IMG/VR virus record: IMGVR_UViG_3300010885_011310
Location: 1-62,795 of that record
Reading direction: 5' to 3' (one strand)
DNA length: 62,795 nucleotides
Source of the DNA: a virus
A program made the translations under genes and the position numbers. Under the pieces are notes generated by a model that was not told where the DNA came from, did not search any database, and saw only the letters and a program-made list of their open reading frames with translations. The first letter of the stretch is position 1, and each line of letters starts with the position of its first letter. Shown here piece by piece: positions 7,731 to 17,609 of the stretch.

Positions 7731-9966
7731 TTTATATAGGGTACTAGATAATTATGTTCCATCAAATGTAATCTCCAAAAAAAATGGAGCACGTACATGG
7801 ATATATGGATATGATGAAAAGTATGATATGGTTATTATATCCAAGACAGGTCAGATTGGAGAGATAATAAGTATAGAAGGTCTTGTTATTGCCTTACCTT
7901 TATTAACTAAAGATGTTATACGCAGAAGCGATAAACGCTCTGAACAATATTGGGAAAGAGAACTATTACCTACTCAGCTAGATAAGATACAATCTATATT
8001 TCAGTGGAATGATATGCCATCTGATTTTAAAAACAAATGGGTTGATTATATAGAGAGTGAGTTTGATAGACGTGAGTATGGGGCTTGGTTCATGAACAAT
8101 GGAGACCCTACCTATATTACAGGTTCTCACTATATGTACTTGCAATGGACAAGTATTGATGTTGGTTATCCTGACTATCGAGAAGCAAATAGAATATTCT
8201 TTATATTTTGGGAAGCTTGTAAGGCAGACCCTAGATGTTTTGGTATGACATATCTAAAGATACGTCGTTCAGGATTTTCTTTTATGGCTTCATCTGAGAC
8301 TGTAAACTTAGGAACAATATCTAAGAACAGAAGATTAGGTATTCTATCTAAGACAGGTGCTGATGCTAAGAAGATGTTTACCGATAAGGTTGTACCTATT
8401 GCAAATAGATTACCATTCTTTTTTAAACCTATTCAAGATGGTATGGATAAACCAAAGACTGAATTGGCATTTAGGATTCCTGCATCTAAGATTACAAAAA
8501 AGAATATGCATGAGTCTGATGATAATGAGATGGAGGGATTGGATACCACTATAGATTGGAAGAATACAGAAGACAACTCTTATGATGGTGAGAAACTTTT
8601 ACATCTTGTACATGATGAGAGTGGTAAGTGGACTAAGCCGAATAATATATTAAACAATTGGCGTGTTACAAAGACATGTCTTCGTTTAGGTAGTAAGATT
8701 ATTGGTAAGTGTATGATGGGTTCAACATCTAATGCACTTTCAAAAGGTGGTGATAATTACAAGAGTTTATATGAGGACTCTAATGTTATAAGAAGAAACT
8801 CAAACGGTCAAACTAAATCAGGACTATATGCATTGTTTATTCCAATGGAATGGAATATGGAAGGGTTTATAGATATACATGGTATGCCTGTGTTTAGGAA
8901 ACCTAATAATCCTGTAATGGGAGTTGATGGTGCGTGGATTAAAAATGGTGCTATAGATTATTGGGAAAATGAGGTAGACTCATTAAAGAGTGATGCAGAT
9001 GCACTTAATGAATTTTATCGTCAGTTCCCAAGAACTACATCTCATGCATTTCGTGATGAGAGTAAGTCATCTATATTTAATCTAACAAAGATATATCAAC
9101 AGATAGACCATAATGATGGACAGATAACTGCACACCATTTAACTAGAGGTAACTTTAATTGGAAAGATGGAATAAAAGATTCTACTGTTATATTTACTCC
9201 TGATACTAGGGGTAGATTTAACATTAGTTGGATTCCTGCTAAAGGATTACAGAATAGAATTGTTGTAAAGAATGGTGTTAAGTATCCTGCTAATGAACAT
9301 ATAGGTTCTTTTGGTTGTGACTCTTATGATATATCAGGGACTGTAGGTGGTGGTGGTTCAAATGGTGCATTGCATGGATTGACAAAGTTTAATATGGATG
9401 ATGCTCCTAGCAATGAGTTCTTTTTAGAATATGTAGCTAGACCACAGACAGCAGAGATATTCTTTGAAGAAGTATTGATGGCTTGTGTATTTTATGGCAT
9501 GCCAATACTAGCAGAGAATAACAAGCCTAGATTACTTTATCATTTTAAGAATAGAGGGTACAGGGGTTTCTGTATGAACAGACCTGATAAGCACTTCAAT
9601 AAACTCTCTCAGACGGAGCGAGAACTCGGAGGGATACCCAACTCATCTGAGGATGTAAAACAGTCTCACGCCTCAGCTATTGAGTCCTACATCGAAAAAT
9701 TTGTAGGGTATGATATGGAGGGTACATATAGAAGTCCTGATGAAATAGGAACTATGCCATTCACTAGAACGCTAGAAGATTGGGCAAAATTTGATATTAG
9801 TGATAGAACAAGATTTGATGCTTCGATTAGTTCAGGGTTAGCCATCATGGCTAATCAGAAACACATGTATTTACCTGAACAAAAACAATCAAAAATAAGC
9901 GTTAACTTTGCAAGGTATAATAACAAAGGTGATAGAAGCGAATTAATTACAATAGATGGAAGATAA
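7708..9966 (+). CDS. terL: Terminase large subunit
   Basis: The 752-residue packaging motor ATPase/nuclease. It has a deviant Walker A of the KxRRxGxS type (KIRRSGFSFM, near residue 185) and a Walker B ending in acidic residues (LLHLVHDES, near residue 300). A C-terminal RNase-H-like nuclease region starts near GSFGCDSYD, with further acidic residues downstream. This Walker A form and length are typical of crAss-like and flavobacterial podovirus terminases. It overlaps both neighbours, the start of the portal gene by 11 bases. Confidence 0.9.
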   Translation: MLNGEVNSLYRVLDNYVPSNVISKKNGARTWIYGYDEKYDMVIISKTGQIGEIISIEGLVIALPLLTKDVIRRSDKRSEQYWERELLPTQLDKIQSIFQWNDMPSDFKNKWVDYIESEFDRREYGAWFMNNGDPTYITGSHYMYLQWTSIDVGYPDYREANRIFFIFWEACKADPRCFGMTYLKIRRSGFSFMASSETVNLGTISKNRRLGILSKTGADAKKMFTDKVVPIANRLPFFFKPIQDGMDKPKTELAFRIPASKITKKNMHESDDNEMEGLDTTIDWKNTEDNSYDGEKLLHLVHDESGKWTKPNNILNNWRVTKTCLRLGSKIIGKCMMGSTSNALSKGGDNYKSLYEDSNVIRRNSNGQTKSGLYALFIPMEWNMEGFIDIHGMPVFRKPNNPVMGVDGAWIKNGAIDYWENEVDSLKSDADALNEFYRQFPRTTSHAFRDESKSSIFNLTKIYQQIDHNDGQITAHHLTRGNFNWKDGIKDSTVIFTPDTRGRFNISWIPAKGLQNRIVVKNGVKYPANEHIGSFGCDSYDISGTVGGGGSNGALHGLTKFNMDDAPSNEFFLEYVARPQTAEIFFEEVLMACVFYGMPILAENNKPRLLYHFKNRGYRGFCMNRPDKHFNKLSQTERELGGIPNSSEDVKQSHASAIESYIEKFVGYDMEGTYRSPDEIGTMPFTRTLEDWAKFDISDRTRFDASISSGLAIMANQKHMYLPEQKQSKISVNFARYNNKGDRSELITIDGR

Positions 9967-12394
9967 TATTAAGGTAAATATAAACGCCACAGGTTTCCCT
10001 TCACAGTTTGCTCCTGATTCCGTAAAGGATTCTAAGGAGTTTGGGTTACAAGTTGGTCAAGCTATTCAATACGAATGGTTTAGAAAAGACGGAACTCAAT
10101 GTAGGTATTACAATCAGTGGCGAGATATGAATCGTCTTCGATTGTATGCTCGTGGTGAACAGCCAATAGCTAAATATAAAAACGAATTAGCTATTGATGG
10201 TGACTTATCTTATCTTAATTTAGATTGGACACCTGTTCCTATCTTACCAAAGTTTGTTGACATTGTTGTTAATGGAATGTCTGATAGATTATTTAAAGTT
10301 AAGGCTTATGCACAAGATGCTATGTCTCAAGCTAAAAGAAATAAATATCAAGACATGGTTGAAGGGCAAATGGTTGCTAAAGACCTATTGCTTACTATAA
10401 AAGAAAATACAGGCGTAGACCCATTCACTGTAAATCCCGAAGAACTTCCTTCTACTGATGATGAGTTATCATTATACATGAACCTCAATTACAAACCTGC
10501 TATTGAAATTGCAGAAGAGGAAGCTATCAACACTCTATTTGATATTAATAAGTATGAGGATTTACGTAAAAGATATGATTACGATATAACTACTATTGGT
10601 ATTGCAATAGCTAAGCATGAGTTTTTGCCGGGTGCAGGAGTTAAAATATCTTATGTTGACCCTGCAAACGTAGTATATAGTTATACCGAAGACCCTAACT
10701 TCAAGGATTGTTTCTATTGGGGTGAGATTAAAGCTGTACCAATTAATGAGATAAGAAAAATTAAGCCTGATATTACTGATGCAGAAATGGAAGAGATTGC
10801 AAAGTATGGTCAGAGTTGGTACAACTATTTTAACGTAGCACAATTCTATAACAATAGTTTATTCTATAGAGATACTTGTACATTATTATATTTCAATTAT
10901 AAGAGTACAAAAACATTTACATACAAGAAGAAAGTAAATGAAAATGGTAATACTAAAGTAATAGAGAAAGACGATACGTTTAACCCACCACAAGAAATGA
11001 TGGAAGAAGGGGGTTTTGAAAAAATCTCTAAGACTATTGATGTTTGGTATAGTGGTGTTATGGTAATGGGAACAAACTTCTTATTGAAATGGGAAGTTGA
11101 AAAGAATATGGTTAGACCTAAGTCTGCTAGTCAACACGCTATTCCACAATTTGTAGCTGTTGCTCCTCGTATGTACAAAGGTGCTATTGAATCATTAGTT
11201 AGAAGAATGATTCCTTTTGCTGATTTAATTCAGTTAACACATTTAAAATTACAGCAGGTTATTGCACGTGTAGTACCCGATGGTGTATTCATTGATGCCG
11301 ATGGTCTTAATGAAGTAGACTTAGGTACAGGCAATGCATATAATCCTGAAGATGCTTTACGTTTATATTTCCAAACAGGTAGTGTAATTGGTAGAAGTTA
11401 TACTCAGGATGGAGATTATAATAATGCTAGAGTTCCTATTCAAGAGTTAAACTCTAACTCAGGTGCTAGTAAAACACAAATGCTTATTGCTAATATGAAT
11501 CACTACTTAGATATGATTCGTTCTGTAACAGGATTGAATGAAGCTAGAGATGGTTCTACACTAGACCCTAACTCTTTGGTTGGTGTTCAAAAGTTAGCAG
11601 CATTAAATTCTAATACAGCAACAAGACATATTCTTGATGGTAGTCTATATATTTATAGAACACTTGCAGAAGCATTGTCTTATCGTGTAGGAGATATATT
11701 AGAGTATGCAGATTTCAGAGATGAGTTTGCAAATCAAATAGGAAAATACAATACATCTATCCTTGAACAAATAAAGGATTTATATATTTATGATTTTGGT
11801 ATCTTCATAGAGGTAGCACCTGATGAGGAACAGAAAGCACAACTCGAAGGAAACATACAAATGGCTTTGTCGAAGGGTGACATCAATCTTGAAGATGCCA
11901 TTGATATTCGTGAGATTAAGAATCTTAAACTAGCTAATCAATTATTGAAACTTAAACGTCAACGTAAACAAGAGCGTGAGGATTCAATGGTTATGAAAAG
12001 AGATGCTATGGTTGCTCAACAGCAATTACAATCTCAGCAGATAGCAGCACAATCTGCTATGCAACAGATACAAGCAGAAACGCAATCTAAGATTCAAATT
12101 AAACAAGCAGAGATTTCATTTGAAATTGAAAAACTAAATAAAGAGGCTGAGTTGAAATCTTATTTAATGCGTGAAGAGTTTGATTATAGCATGCAGGTTA
12201 AGGGTCTTCAAGAAGCATCTATTAATGAAAGAGATACTGAGAAAGAGAAAGCTAAAGATAAAAGAATTAGCATTCAGAATACTCAACAATCTAAACTGAT
12301 AAACCAACGAAAAAATAATCTACCTCCAATGGATTTTGAATCCAATGAGGATAGCTTAGATGGTTTTGATATGGCAGAGTTTGAGCCTAGATAG
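9956..12394 (+). CDS. Portal protein
   Basis: An 812-residue protein encoded directly after terL, matching the ~800-residue portals of crAss-like phages. It has a tyrosine-rich N-terminal body (YEWFRKDGTQCRYYNQWR), the ARDGSTLDPNSLVGVQK segment near residue 540, and a Gln/Lys-rich coiled coil from about residue 650 to 780, as in podovirus portal barrels. It should form the dodecameric ring at the packaging vertex. Confidence 0.85.
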   Translation: MEDNIKVNINATGFPSQFAPDSVKDSKEFGLQVGQAIQYEWFRKDGTQCRYYNQWRDMNRLRLYARGEQPIAKYKNELAIDGDLSYLNLDWTPVPILPKFVDIVVNGMSDRLFKVKAYAQDAMSQAKRNKYQDMVEGQMVAKDLLLTIKENTGVDPFTVNPEELPSTDDELSLYMNLNYKPAIEIAEEEAINTLFDINKYEDLRKRYDYDITTIGIAIAKHEFLPGAGVKISYVDPANVVYSYTEDPNFKDCFYWGEIKAVPINEIRKIKPDITDAEMEEIAKYGQSWYNYFNVAQFYNNSLFYRDTCTLLYFNYKSTKTFTYKKKVNENGNTKVIEKDDTFNPPQEMMEEGGFEKISKTIDVWYSGVMVMGTNFLLKWEVEKNMVRPKSASQHAIPQFVAVAPRMYKGAIESLVRRMIPFADLIQLTHLKLQQVIARVVPDGVFIDADGLNEVDLGTGNAYNPEDALRLYFQTGSVIGRSYTQDGDYNNARVPIQELNSNSGASKTQMLIANMNHYLDMIRSVTGLNEARDGSTLDPNSLVGVQKLAALNSNTATRHILDGSLYIYRTLAEALSYRVGDILEYADFRDEFANQIGKYNTSILEQIKDLYIYDFGIFIEVAPDEEQKAQLEGNIQMALSKGDINLEDAIDIREIKNLKLANQLLKLKRQRKQEREDSMVMKRDAMVAQQQLQSQQIAAQSAMQQIQAETQSKIQIKQAEISFEIEKLNKEAELKSYLMREEFDYSMQVKGLQEASINERDTEKEKAKDKRISIQNTQQSKLINQRKNNLPPMDFESNEDSLDGFDMAEFEPR

Positions 12395-12420
12395 GCTTAA
12401 ATCTGTATTTATATTTTGTA

Positions 12421-12428
12421 TAACTTTG
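12421..12428 (+). promoter_or_regulatory. Bacteroidetes-type -7 box
   Basis: TAACTTTG lies 15 bases before the scaffold ATG at 12444, in the gap after the portal gene. No clear -33 TTG is seen at the usual distance. Confidence 0.5.
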
Positions 12429-12443
12429 TAAAAATTAAATCAA

Positions 12444-13562
12444 ATGGAAATGAAAGTAAAAGCTATTGATGGCATTGAAGCCAAATCAATACAAGAAGTG
12501 GAGAAAGAATTACTCCAAAAACATGATGAACAATTTAATGATGGTAATGATGAAGTTACTATTATTGAAGGTACATCACAACAGGAAGAGGTTGAAGTAA
12601 ATACAGATGCTGCGATAGTATCTGAGGCTAAGGCAGAGATGAGTGATGCTGACATCTTATCATACATTGGTAACAAGTATGGTAGACAAGTAGCATCAGT
12701 AGATGAATTACTTTCTAGTAAAGAAAGAGATGAGTTGCCATCTGATGTTGAAGCATTTTTGAAATACAAAAAAGAAACAGGGAGAGGGATTAATGACTTT
12801 GTTAAATTAAACAAAGACTTTGATTCAATGAACCCTGATGCTTTGCTAAGAGAATATCTATCTGTAACTGAAGAAGGTTTAGATGCAGATGATATTGAAG
12901 CTATGCTTGAAGAGTATTCATACGATGAAGATTTGGATGATGACTCAACAATCAAGAAAGCTAAATTAGCAAAGAAGAAAGTGATTGCACAGGCTAAAAA
13001 GTTTTTTACTGAGCAGAAGGAAGCATACAAACAACCACTTGAGTCAAGTACGGTTGGGACTTCCCAAGAAGCAAAGGAACAACTTGAAGCTTATCAGCAA
13101 TATATACAGGAATCTAAGACGTATCAAGAAGAGAGCGAACGTAAAGTACAATGGTTTCAGCAGAAGACCGATGAGGTTTTCTCAAACGAGTTCAAAGGTT
13201 TTGAGTTCGATTTAGATGGAAGCAAAGTAGTGTACACTCCCGGAGATGCATCAGAATTAAAGAAAGCACAATCAACTCCAATGAACTTTATTAATAAGTA
13301 TTTGGATGAGAGTGGTTTAATGAAGGATGCATCAGGATACCATAAAGCACTTTCTGTAGCAATGAATCCTGACAAGTTCGCCAAGTTCTTTTATGAACAA
13401 GGTAGAGCAACAGCAATTGATGAGGATATGCGTAAAGCCAAAAACATTGACATGGATATACGTAGAGCACCTGAGGTTATCAATAATGGAGGAATGCAAA
13501 TTAAAGCAGTTGATTCAGGCTCAGGTAGGAATCTAAAAATTAAAAGTAAAAGAAATAATTAA
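12444..13562 (+). CDS. Head scaffolding-like protein
   Basis: A 372-residue, strongly acidic, mostly helical protein between portal and major capsid genes, the usual place for a scaffold. It has a DADDIEAMLEEY segment, predicted coiled coils around residues 170-250, and a basic C-terminus (GRNLKIKSKRNN) of the sort that docks to capsid protein. No protease motif is evident. Confidence 0.7.
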   Translation: MEMKVKAIDGIEAKSIQEVEKELLQKHDEQFNDGNDEVTIIEGTSQQEEVEVNTDAAIVSEAKAEMSDADILSYIGNKYGRQVASVDELLSSKERDELPSDVEAFLKYKKETGRGINDFVKLNKDFDSMNPDALLREYLSVTEEGLDADDIEAMLEEYSYDEDLDDDSTIKKAKLAKKKVIAQAKKFFTEQKEAYKQPLESSTVGTSQEAKEQLEAYQQYIQESKTYQEESERKVQWFQQKTDEVFSNEFKGFEFDLDGSKVVYTPGDASELKKAQSTPMNFINKYLDESGLMKDASGYHKALSVAMNPDKFAKFFYEQGRATAIDEDMRKAKNIDMDIRRAPEVINNGGMQIKAVDSGSGRNLKIKSKRNN

Positions 13563-13582
13563 CAATTTAAAAATTTTAAAAA

Positions 13583-15013
13583 ATGGCAGGTTCAGTATTA
13601 AATACGCCCGGTTATCAATTACAACCGTCAGCAGAACAAGTGCCTTTGAGCACTAACTACATTACCAACTTCGATTTTATGAATCAGTATCTTCCTGATA
13701 CTTATGAAAAAGAATTCGAGCGTTATGGTAATCGTACAATCGCATCTTTCTTACGTTTAGTAGGAGCAGAGATGCCTTCAAACTCAGATTTAATTAAGTG
13801 GGCTGAGCAAGGACGTTTACACACAAAGTACACTTTATGTGAAACTAGTGGTGACATTGGTGATGACACAGCAACTATCACAGTTGACGATACCCTTATT
13901 CCGGGTAGTGGTGGTATTGCTATCCGTAAAGGTCAAACCGTTTACATTACTTCAAACACAGGTACAGGTGGAAACAAAGGTATCGTATTAGATGTTGATG
14001 TTGCAAATAACACTTTTGATGTAGCTTACTATGAAGCAGGTGGTCAAGTATTCGGTAACGTATACTTAACTGTATTTATTTATGGTTCTGAATTCAGAAA
14101 AGGTGTTAACGGAATGCAAGGTTCTTTAGAGTCTGATGACATCTTCTTAGAAAACTCTCCAATCATCATCAAAGATAAGTATGCAGTATCAGGTTCTGAT
14201 ATGGCTCAAATCGGATGGGTTGAAGTAACTACTGAGAATGGTGCAACAGGATACTTATGGTATCTTAAATCAGAGCACGAAACTCGTTTACGTTTTGAGG
14301 ATTACTTAGAAACTTCAATGATTGAAGCAGTTCCTGCTGAAGCAGGTTCAGGTGTAGCTACTCAGGCAGTTAACGACCAAGTAGGTAACAAAGGTTCTGA
14401 AGGTATCTTCTACGTAGTAGAAGAGCGTGGTAACGTATGGGGTGGTGGAAATCCAACTACATTAGTAGATTTTGATTCAATCATCTCTCGCTTGGACAAA
14501 CAAGGTTCAATCGAAGAAAACGTAATCTTCGTTAATCGTGACTTCGGTTTCGATATCGATGATATGTTAGCTTCATTAAACGGTTATGTATCAGGTGGTT
14601 CTTCTAACTCTGCATCTTTCGGTTTATTCGATAACGATGTTGAGATGGCTTTGAACTTAGGTTTCTCAGGATTCCGTCGTGGTTATGATTTCTACAAGTC
14701 AGATTGGAAATACCTTAACGACCCAACCATGCGTGGTGGTCTTACAGGTGCAGGCGTTGTTAAAAATGGTTTGTTAGTTCCTGCAGGTTCTACTACCGTT
14801 TATGACCAAATTCTTGGTAAAAACGCTAAGCGTCCATTCTTACACGTACGTTATCGTGCAACTGAAGTTGAGGACAGACGTTACAAAACTTGGATTACAG
14901 GTTCAGCAGGTGGTGCACAGACTAGCGATTTAGATGCTATGGAAGTGAACTTCTTGTCAGAAAGAGCAGTATGTACCTTAGGTGCAAACAACTTCTTCTT
15001 GTTCCAAGCGTAA
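13583..15013 (+). CDS. Major capsid protein (crAss-like)
   Basis: A 476-residue protein with the N-terminal pattern YITNFDFMNQYLPDTYEKEFERYGNRTIASFLRLVGAE spread over residues ~27-65, typical of crAss-like HK97-fold capsid proteins. It lies downstream of a scaffold-like gene and is followed by a strong terminator, fitting high expression. Its codons use more GGT, CGT and AAC than neighbouring genes, consistent with a highly translated message. Confidence 0.88.
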   Translation: MAGSVLNTPGYQLQPSAEQVPLSTNYITNFDFMNQYLPDTYEKEFERYGNRTIASFLRLVGAEMPSNSDLIKWAEQGRLHTKYTLCETSGDIGDDTATITVDDTLIPGSGGIAIRKGQTVYITSNTGTGGNKGIVLDVDVANNTFDVAYYEAGGQVFGNVYLTVFIYGSEFRKGVNGMQGSLESDDIFLENSPIIIKDKYAVSGSDMAQIGWVEVTTENGATGYLWYLKSEHETRLRFEDYLETSMIEAVPAEAGSGVATQAVNDQVGNKGSEGIFYVVEERGNVWGGGNPTTLVDFDSIISRLDKQGSIEENVIFVNRDFGFDIDDMLASLNGYVSGGSSNSASFGLFDNDVEMALNLGFSGFRRGYDFYKSDWKYLNDPTMRGGLTGAGVVKNGLLVPAGSTTVYDQILGKNAKRPFLHVRYRATEVEDRRYKTWITGSAGGAQTSDLDAMEVNFLSERAVCTLGANNFFLFQA

Positions 15014-15023
15014 GTTTATAATT

Positions 15024-15060
15024 AGGGGGGTGGAGTATTCTACTCCCCTTATTTTTTTTA
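15024..15060 (+). terminator. Rho-independent terminator after capsid gene
   Basis: An imperfect GC-rich hairpin (GGAGTA-TTC-TACTCC at the tip, with flanking G and C runs) is followed by a run of eight or more T at the end of the capsid gene. Confidence 0.8.
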
Positions 15061-15079
15061 ACAAATTAAATCATATCAA

Positions 15080-15832
15080 ATGTCAGTAAAAAATACCAAT
15101 GTAGACAAAGTCTACAGATTAACTAGGAATGCAGCACCATTATCTTTTATACTGCCTTCAAAAAACACTAAGCGTTTTTCTTTATTATATTTTGATGAGA
15201 CTACTAATAGTAATCGTCCATTAAGATATGCCATTAACCAAAAATCTCCATTCGAGGATGAGCAAGATGGTAATGCAATTTTAGAACCAATCATTTTTGA
15301 AGATGGTTTCTTGAGAGTTCCTCAAACTAATCCTGTATTACAACAATTCTTATATTATCATCCCGGAAATGGAACTACATTTATTGAAGTAAATGAAGAG
15401 AAGGATGCAGCTAAAGAAGTTGAAACTTTAACTGCTGAGGTTGATGCTTTAATTGAAGCAAGACAATTATCTATTGAGCAATTAGAAGTATTGGGTCGTG
15501 TATTATTTGGAAAGGATACCTCTAAGATTAGCACATCAGAATTAAAACGTGATATGCTTATCTATGCAAAGAGAAATCCAAAACAATTCCTGAATGCATT
15601 AGGAGACCCTATGGTTAAGTTACAATCAAACGTACATTTATTCTTTGATGCTAAGTTATTAGCATTTAGAAATAATAAAAAAGAAGTATTTTATAATACC
15701 ACTTCAAACAAAAAGAAAATGTTATCAATACCATTCGGAGAAGACCCGATGTACTTTGTTACATCGTACTTACAAAGCGATGATGGATTAGATGCACTTC
15801 GTATGTTAGAGGGTGAATTAGGTTTAGAATAA
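15080..15832 (+). CDS. Virion structural protein downstream of capsid
   Basis: A 250-residue protein that begins with a beta-rich region (YRLTRNAAPLSFILPSKNTKRF) and ends in a helical region with a Glu/Leu coiled coil. A gene of this size and start follows the capsid gene in crAss-like phages, where it is a virion component. Function not known beyond that; flanked by terminators on both sides. Confidence 0.65.
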   Translation: MSVKNTNVDKVYRLTRNAAPLSFILPSKNTKRFSLLYFDETTNSNRPLRYAINQKSPFEDEQDGNAILEPIIFEDGFLRVPQTNPVLQQFLYYHPGNGTTFIEVNEEKDAAKEVETLTAEVDALIEARQLSIEQLEVLGRVLFGKDTSKISTSELKRDMLIYAKRNPKQFLNALGDPMVKLQSNVHLFFDAKLLAFRNNKKEVFYNTTSNKKKMLSIPFGEDPMYFVTSYLQSDDGLDALRMLEGELGLE

Positions 15833-15857
15833 GTACAATTAAGTTTGTTTTATAGAG

Positions 15858-15889
15858 AGGGAGTTCGCAAGACTCCCTTTCTTTTTTTT
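15858..15889 (+). terminator. Rho-independent terminator
   Basis: AGGGAGT at 15858-15864 pairs with ACTCCCT at 15872-15878, followed by a T-rich run to 15889. Confidence 0.85.
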
Positions 15890-15891
15890 CT

Positions 15892-15899
15892 TATCTTTG
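15892..15899 (+). promoter_or_regulatory. Bacteroidetes-type -7 box
   Basis: TATCTTTG lies directly after the terminator and 15 bases before the ATG at 15915. The implied leader is about ten bases. Confidence 0.6.
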
Positions 15900-15914
15900 T
15901 GAAAACATTATATA

Positions 15915-16673
15915 ATGATTAACTCAGTAAGAAATACAGTATTGTCTGTTCTGAATAAGAACAACTACGGATATATATCTCCGTCTGATTTTAACCTGTA
16001 TGCTAAGCAGGCTCAGATGGAGTTGTTTGAGGAATATTTTTCTCAATATAATAAGGTTATTAATATGGAGAATGTACGTCAATCAGGAGTTGACTATGCA
16101 AATGTCCAAAAACCAATAGCAGAAACAATAGAATATTTTTCAGAAACAAAAACATTAACACAAGTAGGTGTTGACTTAAATCAATATTATTTACCAAGTC
16201 CTGCTACAACAGGAGATACATACTTTATGATTAATAAAGTATTATGCTATAAACTTATAGATGCTGAATTAGAATTTTTAGGACAAGCAGATAAGGTTAG
16301 TCTTAGTAGAATTACTATGCTTAATTTATCTTTACTCACAACTCCTAGTGAAACTTTTCCTGCGTGGGTTCAAGAAGGTGAGGTAATAAAATTATATCCA
16401 CCAACTATAAACTCAGAAGACTCTTTGGTAGCACAATACTTTAGACATCCTAAAGACCCTAAGTGGACTTATCAAACATTAATAAATGGTGAACCTGTGT
16501 TTGACCAATCTCAAAATGACTATCAAGATTTTGAATTACCATTAGAAGATGAATATAAATTAGCTATGAAGATTCTTCAATACTGTGGTGTATCTATTAG
16601 AGAGCAAGAAGTTGTTCAGTTTGGTATGGCTCAGGAACAACACGAACAACCAACATTTAGTCAACAACAATAA
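15915..16673 (+). CDS. Head-tail connector (ring protein 1-like)
   Basis: A 252-residue protein with the N-terminal helical pattern LNKNNYGYISPSDFNLYAKQAQ and a YFRHPKDPKWTY motif, as in the first ring/adaptor protein of crAss-like phages. It stands between the capsid-associated gene and the second ring protein. It probably binds the portal and extends the neck. Confidence 0.75.
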   Translation: MINSVRNTVLSVLNKNNYGYISPSDFNLYAKQAQMELFEEYFSQYNKVINMENVRQSGVDYANVQKPIAETIEYFSETKTLTQVGVDLNQYYLPSPATTGDTYFMINKVLCYKLIDAELEFLGQADKVSLSRITMLNLSLLTTPSETFPAWVQEGEVIKLYPPTINSEDSLVAQYFRHPKDPKWTYQTLINGEPVFDQSQNDYQDFELPLEDEYKLAMKILQYCGVSIREQEVVQFGMAQEQHEQPTFSQQQ

Positions 16674-16684
16674 AGAAATAGAAC

Positions 16685-17608
16685 ATGGCATATATATCTC
16701 AATATAAATATTACGAGAACGCAGGAGTTGCTCCTACAAATGAAAATTGGGGGTCTTACCAATATGTAAGTCTTTTTGATATTGTAAATAACTTTTTATT
16801 AATGTATAGTGGTAATCACTCATTAGTTAATAATGAAGAGCGTTACAAGATTTTGTTTCACGCTAAGCGTGCCATTCAAGAATTAAACTACGATGCATTT
16901 AAAGAGATTAAGGTATTACAGTTAGATGTTGATAGTTTACTTAGATTTATTTTACCATCTGATTATGTGAATTGGGTTCGTATATCTTATTACAAAGATG
17001 GTTGGATTAGACCACTTACTGAAAACATTCAGTTGAATAGTTCTCAGGAATATCTTCAAGACGAAACAGGAAAAATTTTATTTGATGAAGAAGGTAATAT
17101 ACTTAGACCTGAATTTTCTGAAATAGATTATGATAGAATAATTGGACAACAAAAAAGTATATACTTAAATTCTGGAAATCAGTTTGATGGTGTTGAAGGA
17201 TACAACTACGATGGTAGATGGTACTTTGAGCATTCTATTGGTGCTAGATATGGATTGAATACAGAGACTGCAAACTTTAACCCTACATTTAGAATTGATA
17301 ATAAGGCAGGTGTTATAAACTTCAGTTCAGATATGCAAGGTCAATCTGTTATAGTAGAGTATGTATCTGATGGTATGGAGCAGGGAGATGATTCAAAGAT
17401 TAGTGTTAATAAACTATTCGAGAAATATGTATATGCCTATATCCAATATGAAATATTAAATAGTAAACTTGGTGTTCAAGAATATATAGTAGCTAGAGCA
17501 AGAAAAGATAAATCTGCATTGCTTAGAAATGCAAAAATCAGAATGAGTAATATCCATCCGGGTAGATTGCTTATGAATTTGAGAGGTCAAGCTAAGTGGA
17601 TTAAATAA
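16685..17608 (+). CDS. Head-tail connector (ring protein 2-like)
   Basis: A 307-residue protein with an early helical segment (FHAKRAIQELNYDAFKE) followed by FILPSDYVNWVRIS, a pattern typical of the second neck protein in crAss-like and related podoviruses. It is followed after one base by the muzzle protein gene. Confidence 0.75.
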   Translation: MAYISQYKYYENAGVAPTNENWGSYQYVSLFDIVNNFLLMYSGNHSLVNNEERYKILFHAKRAIQELNYDAFKEIKVLQLDVDSLLRFILPSDYVNWVRISYYKDGWIRPLTENIQLNSSQEYLQDETGKILFDEEGNILRPEFSEIDYDRIIGQQKSIYLNSGNQFDGVEGYNYDGRWYFEHSIGARYGLNTETANFNPTFRIDNKAGVINFSSDMQGQSVIVEYVSDGMEQGDDSKISVNKLFEKYVYAYIQYEILNSKLGVQEYIVARARKDKSALLRNAKIRMSNIHPGRLLMNLRGQAKWIK

Positions 17609-17609
17609 T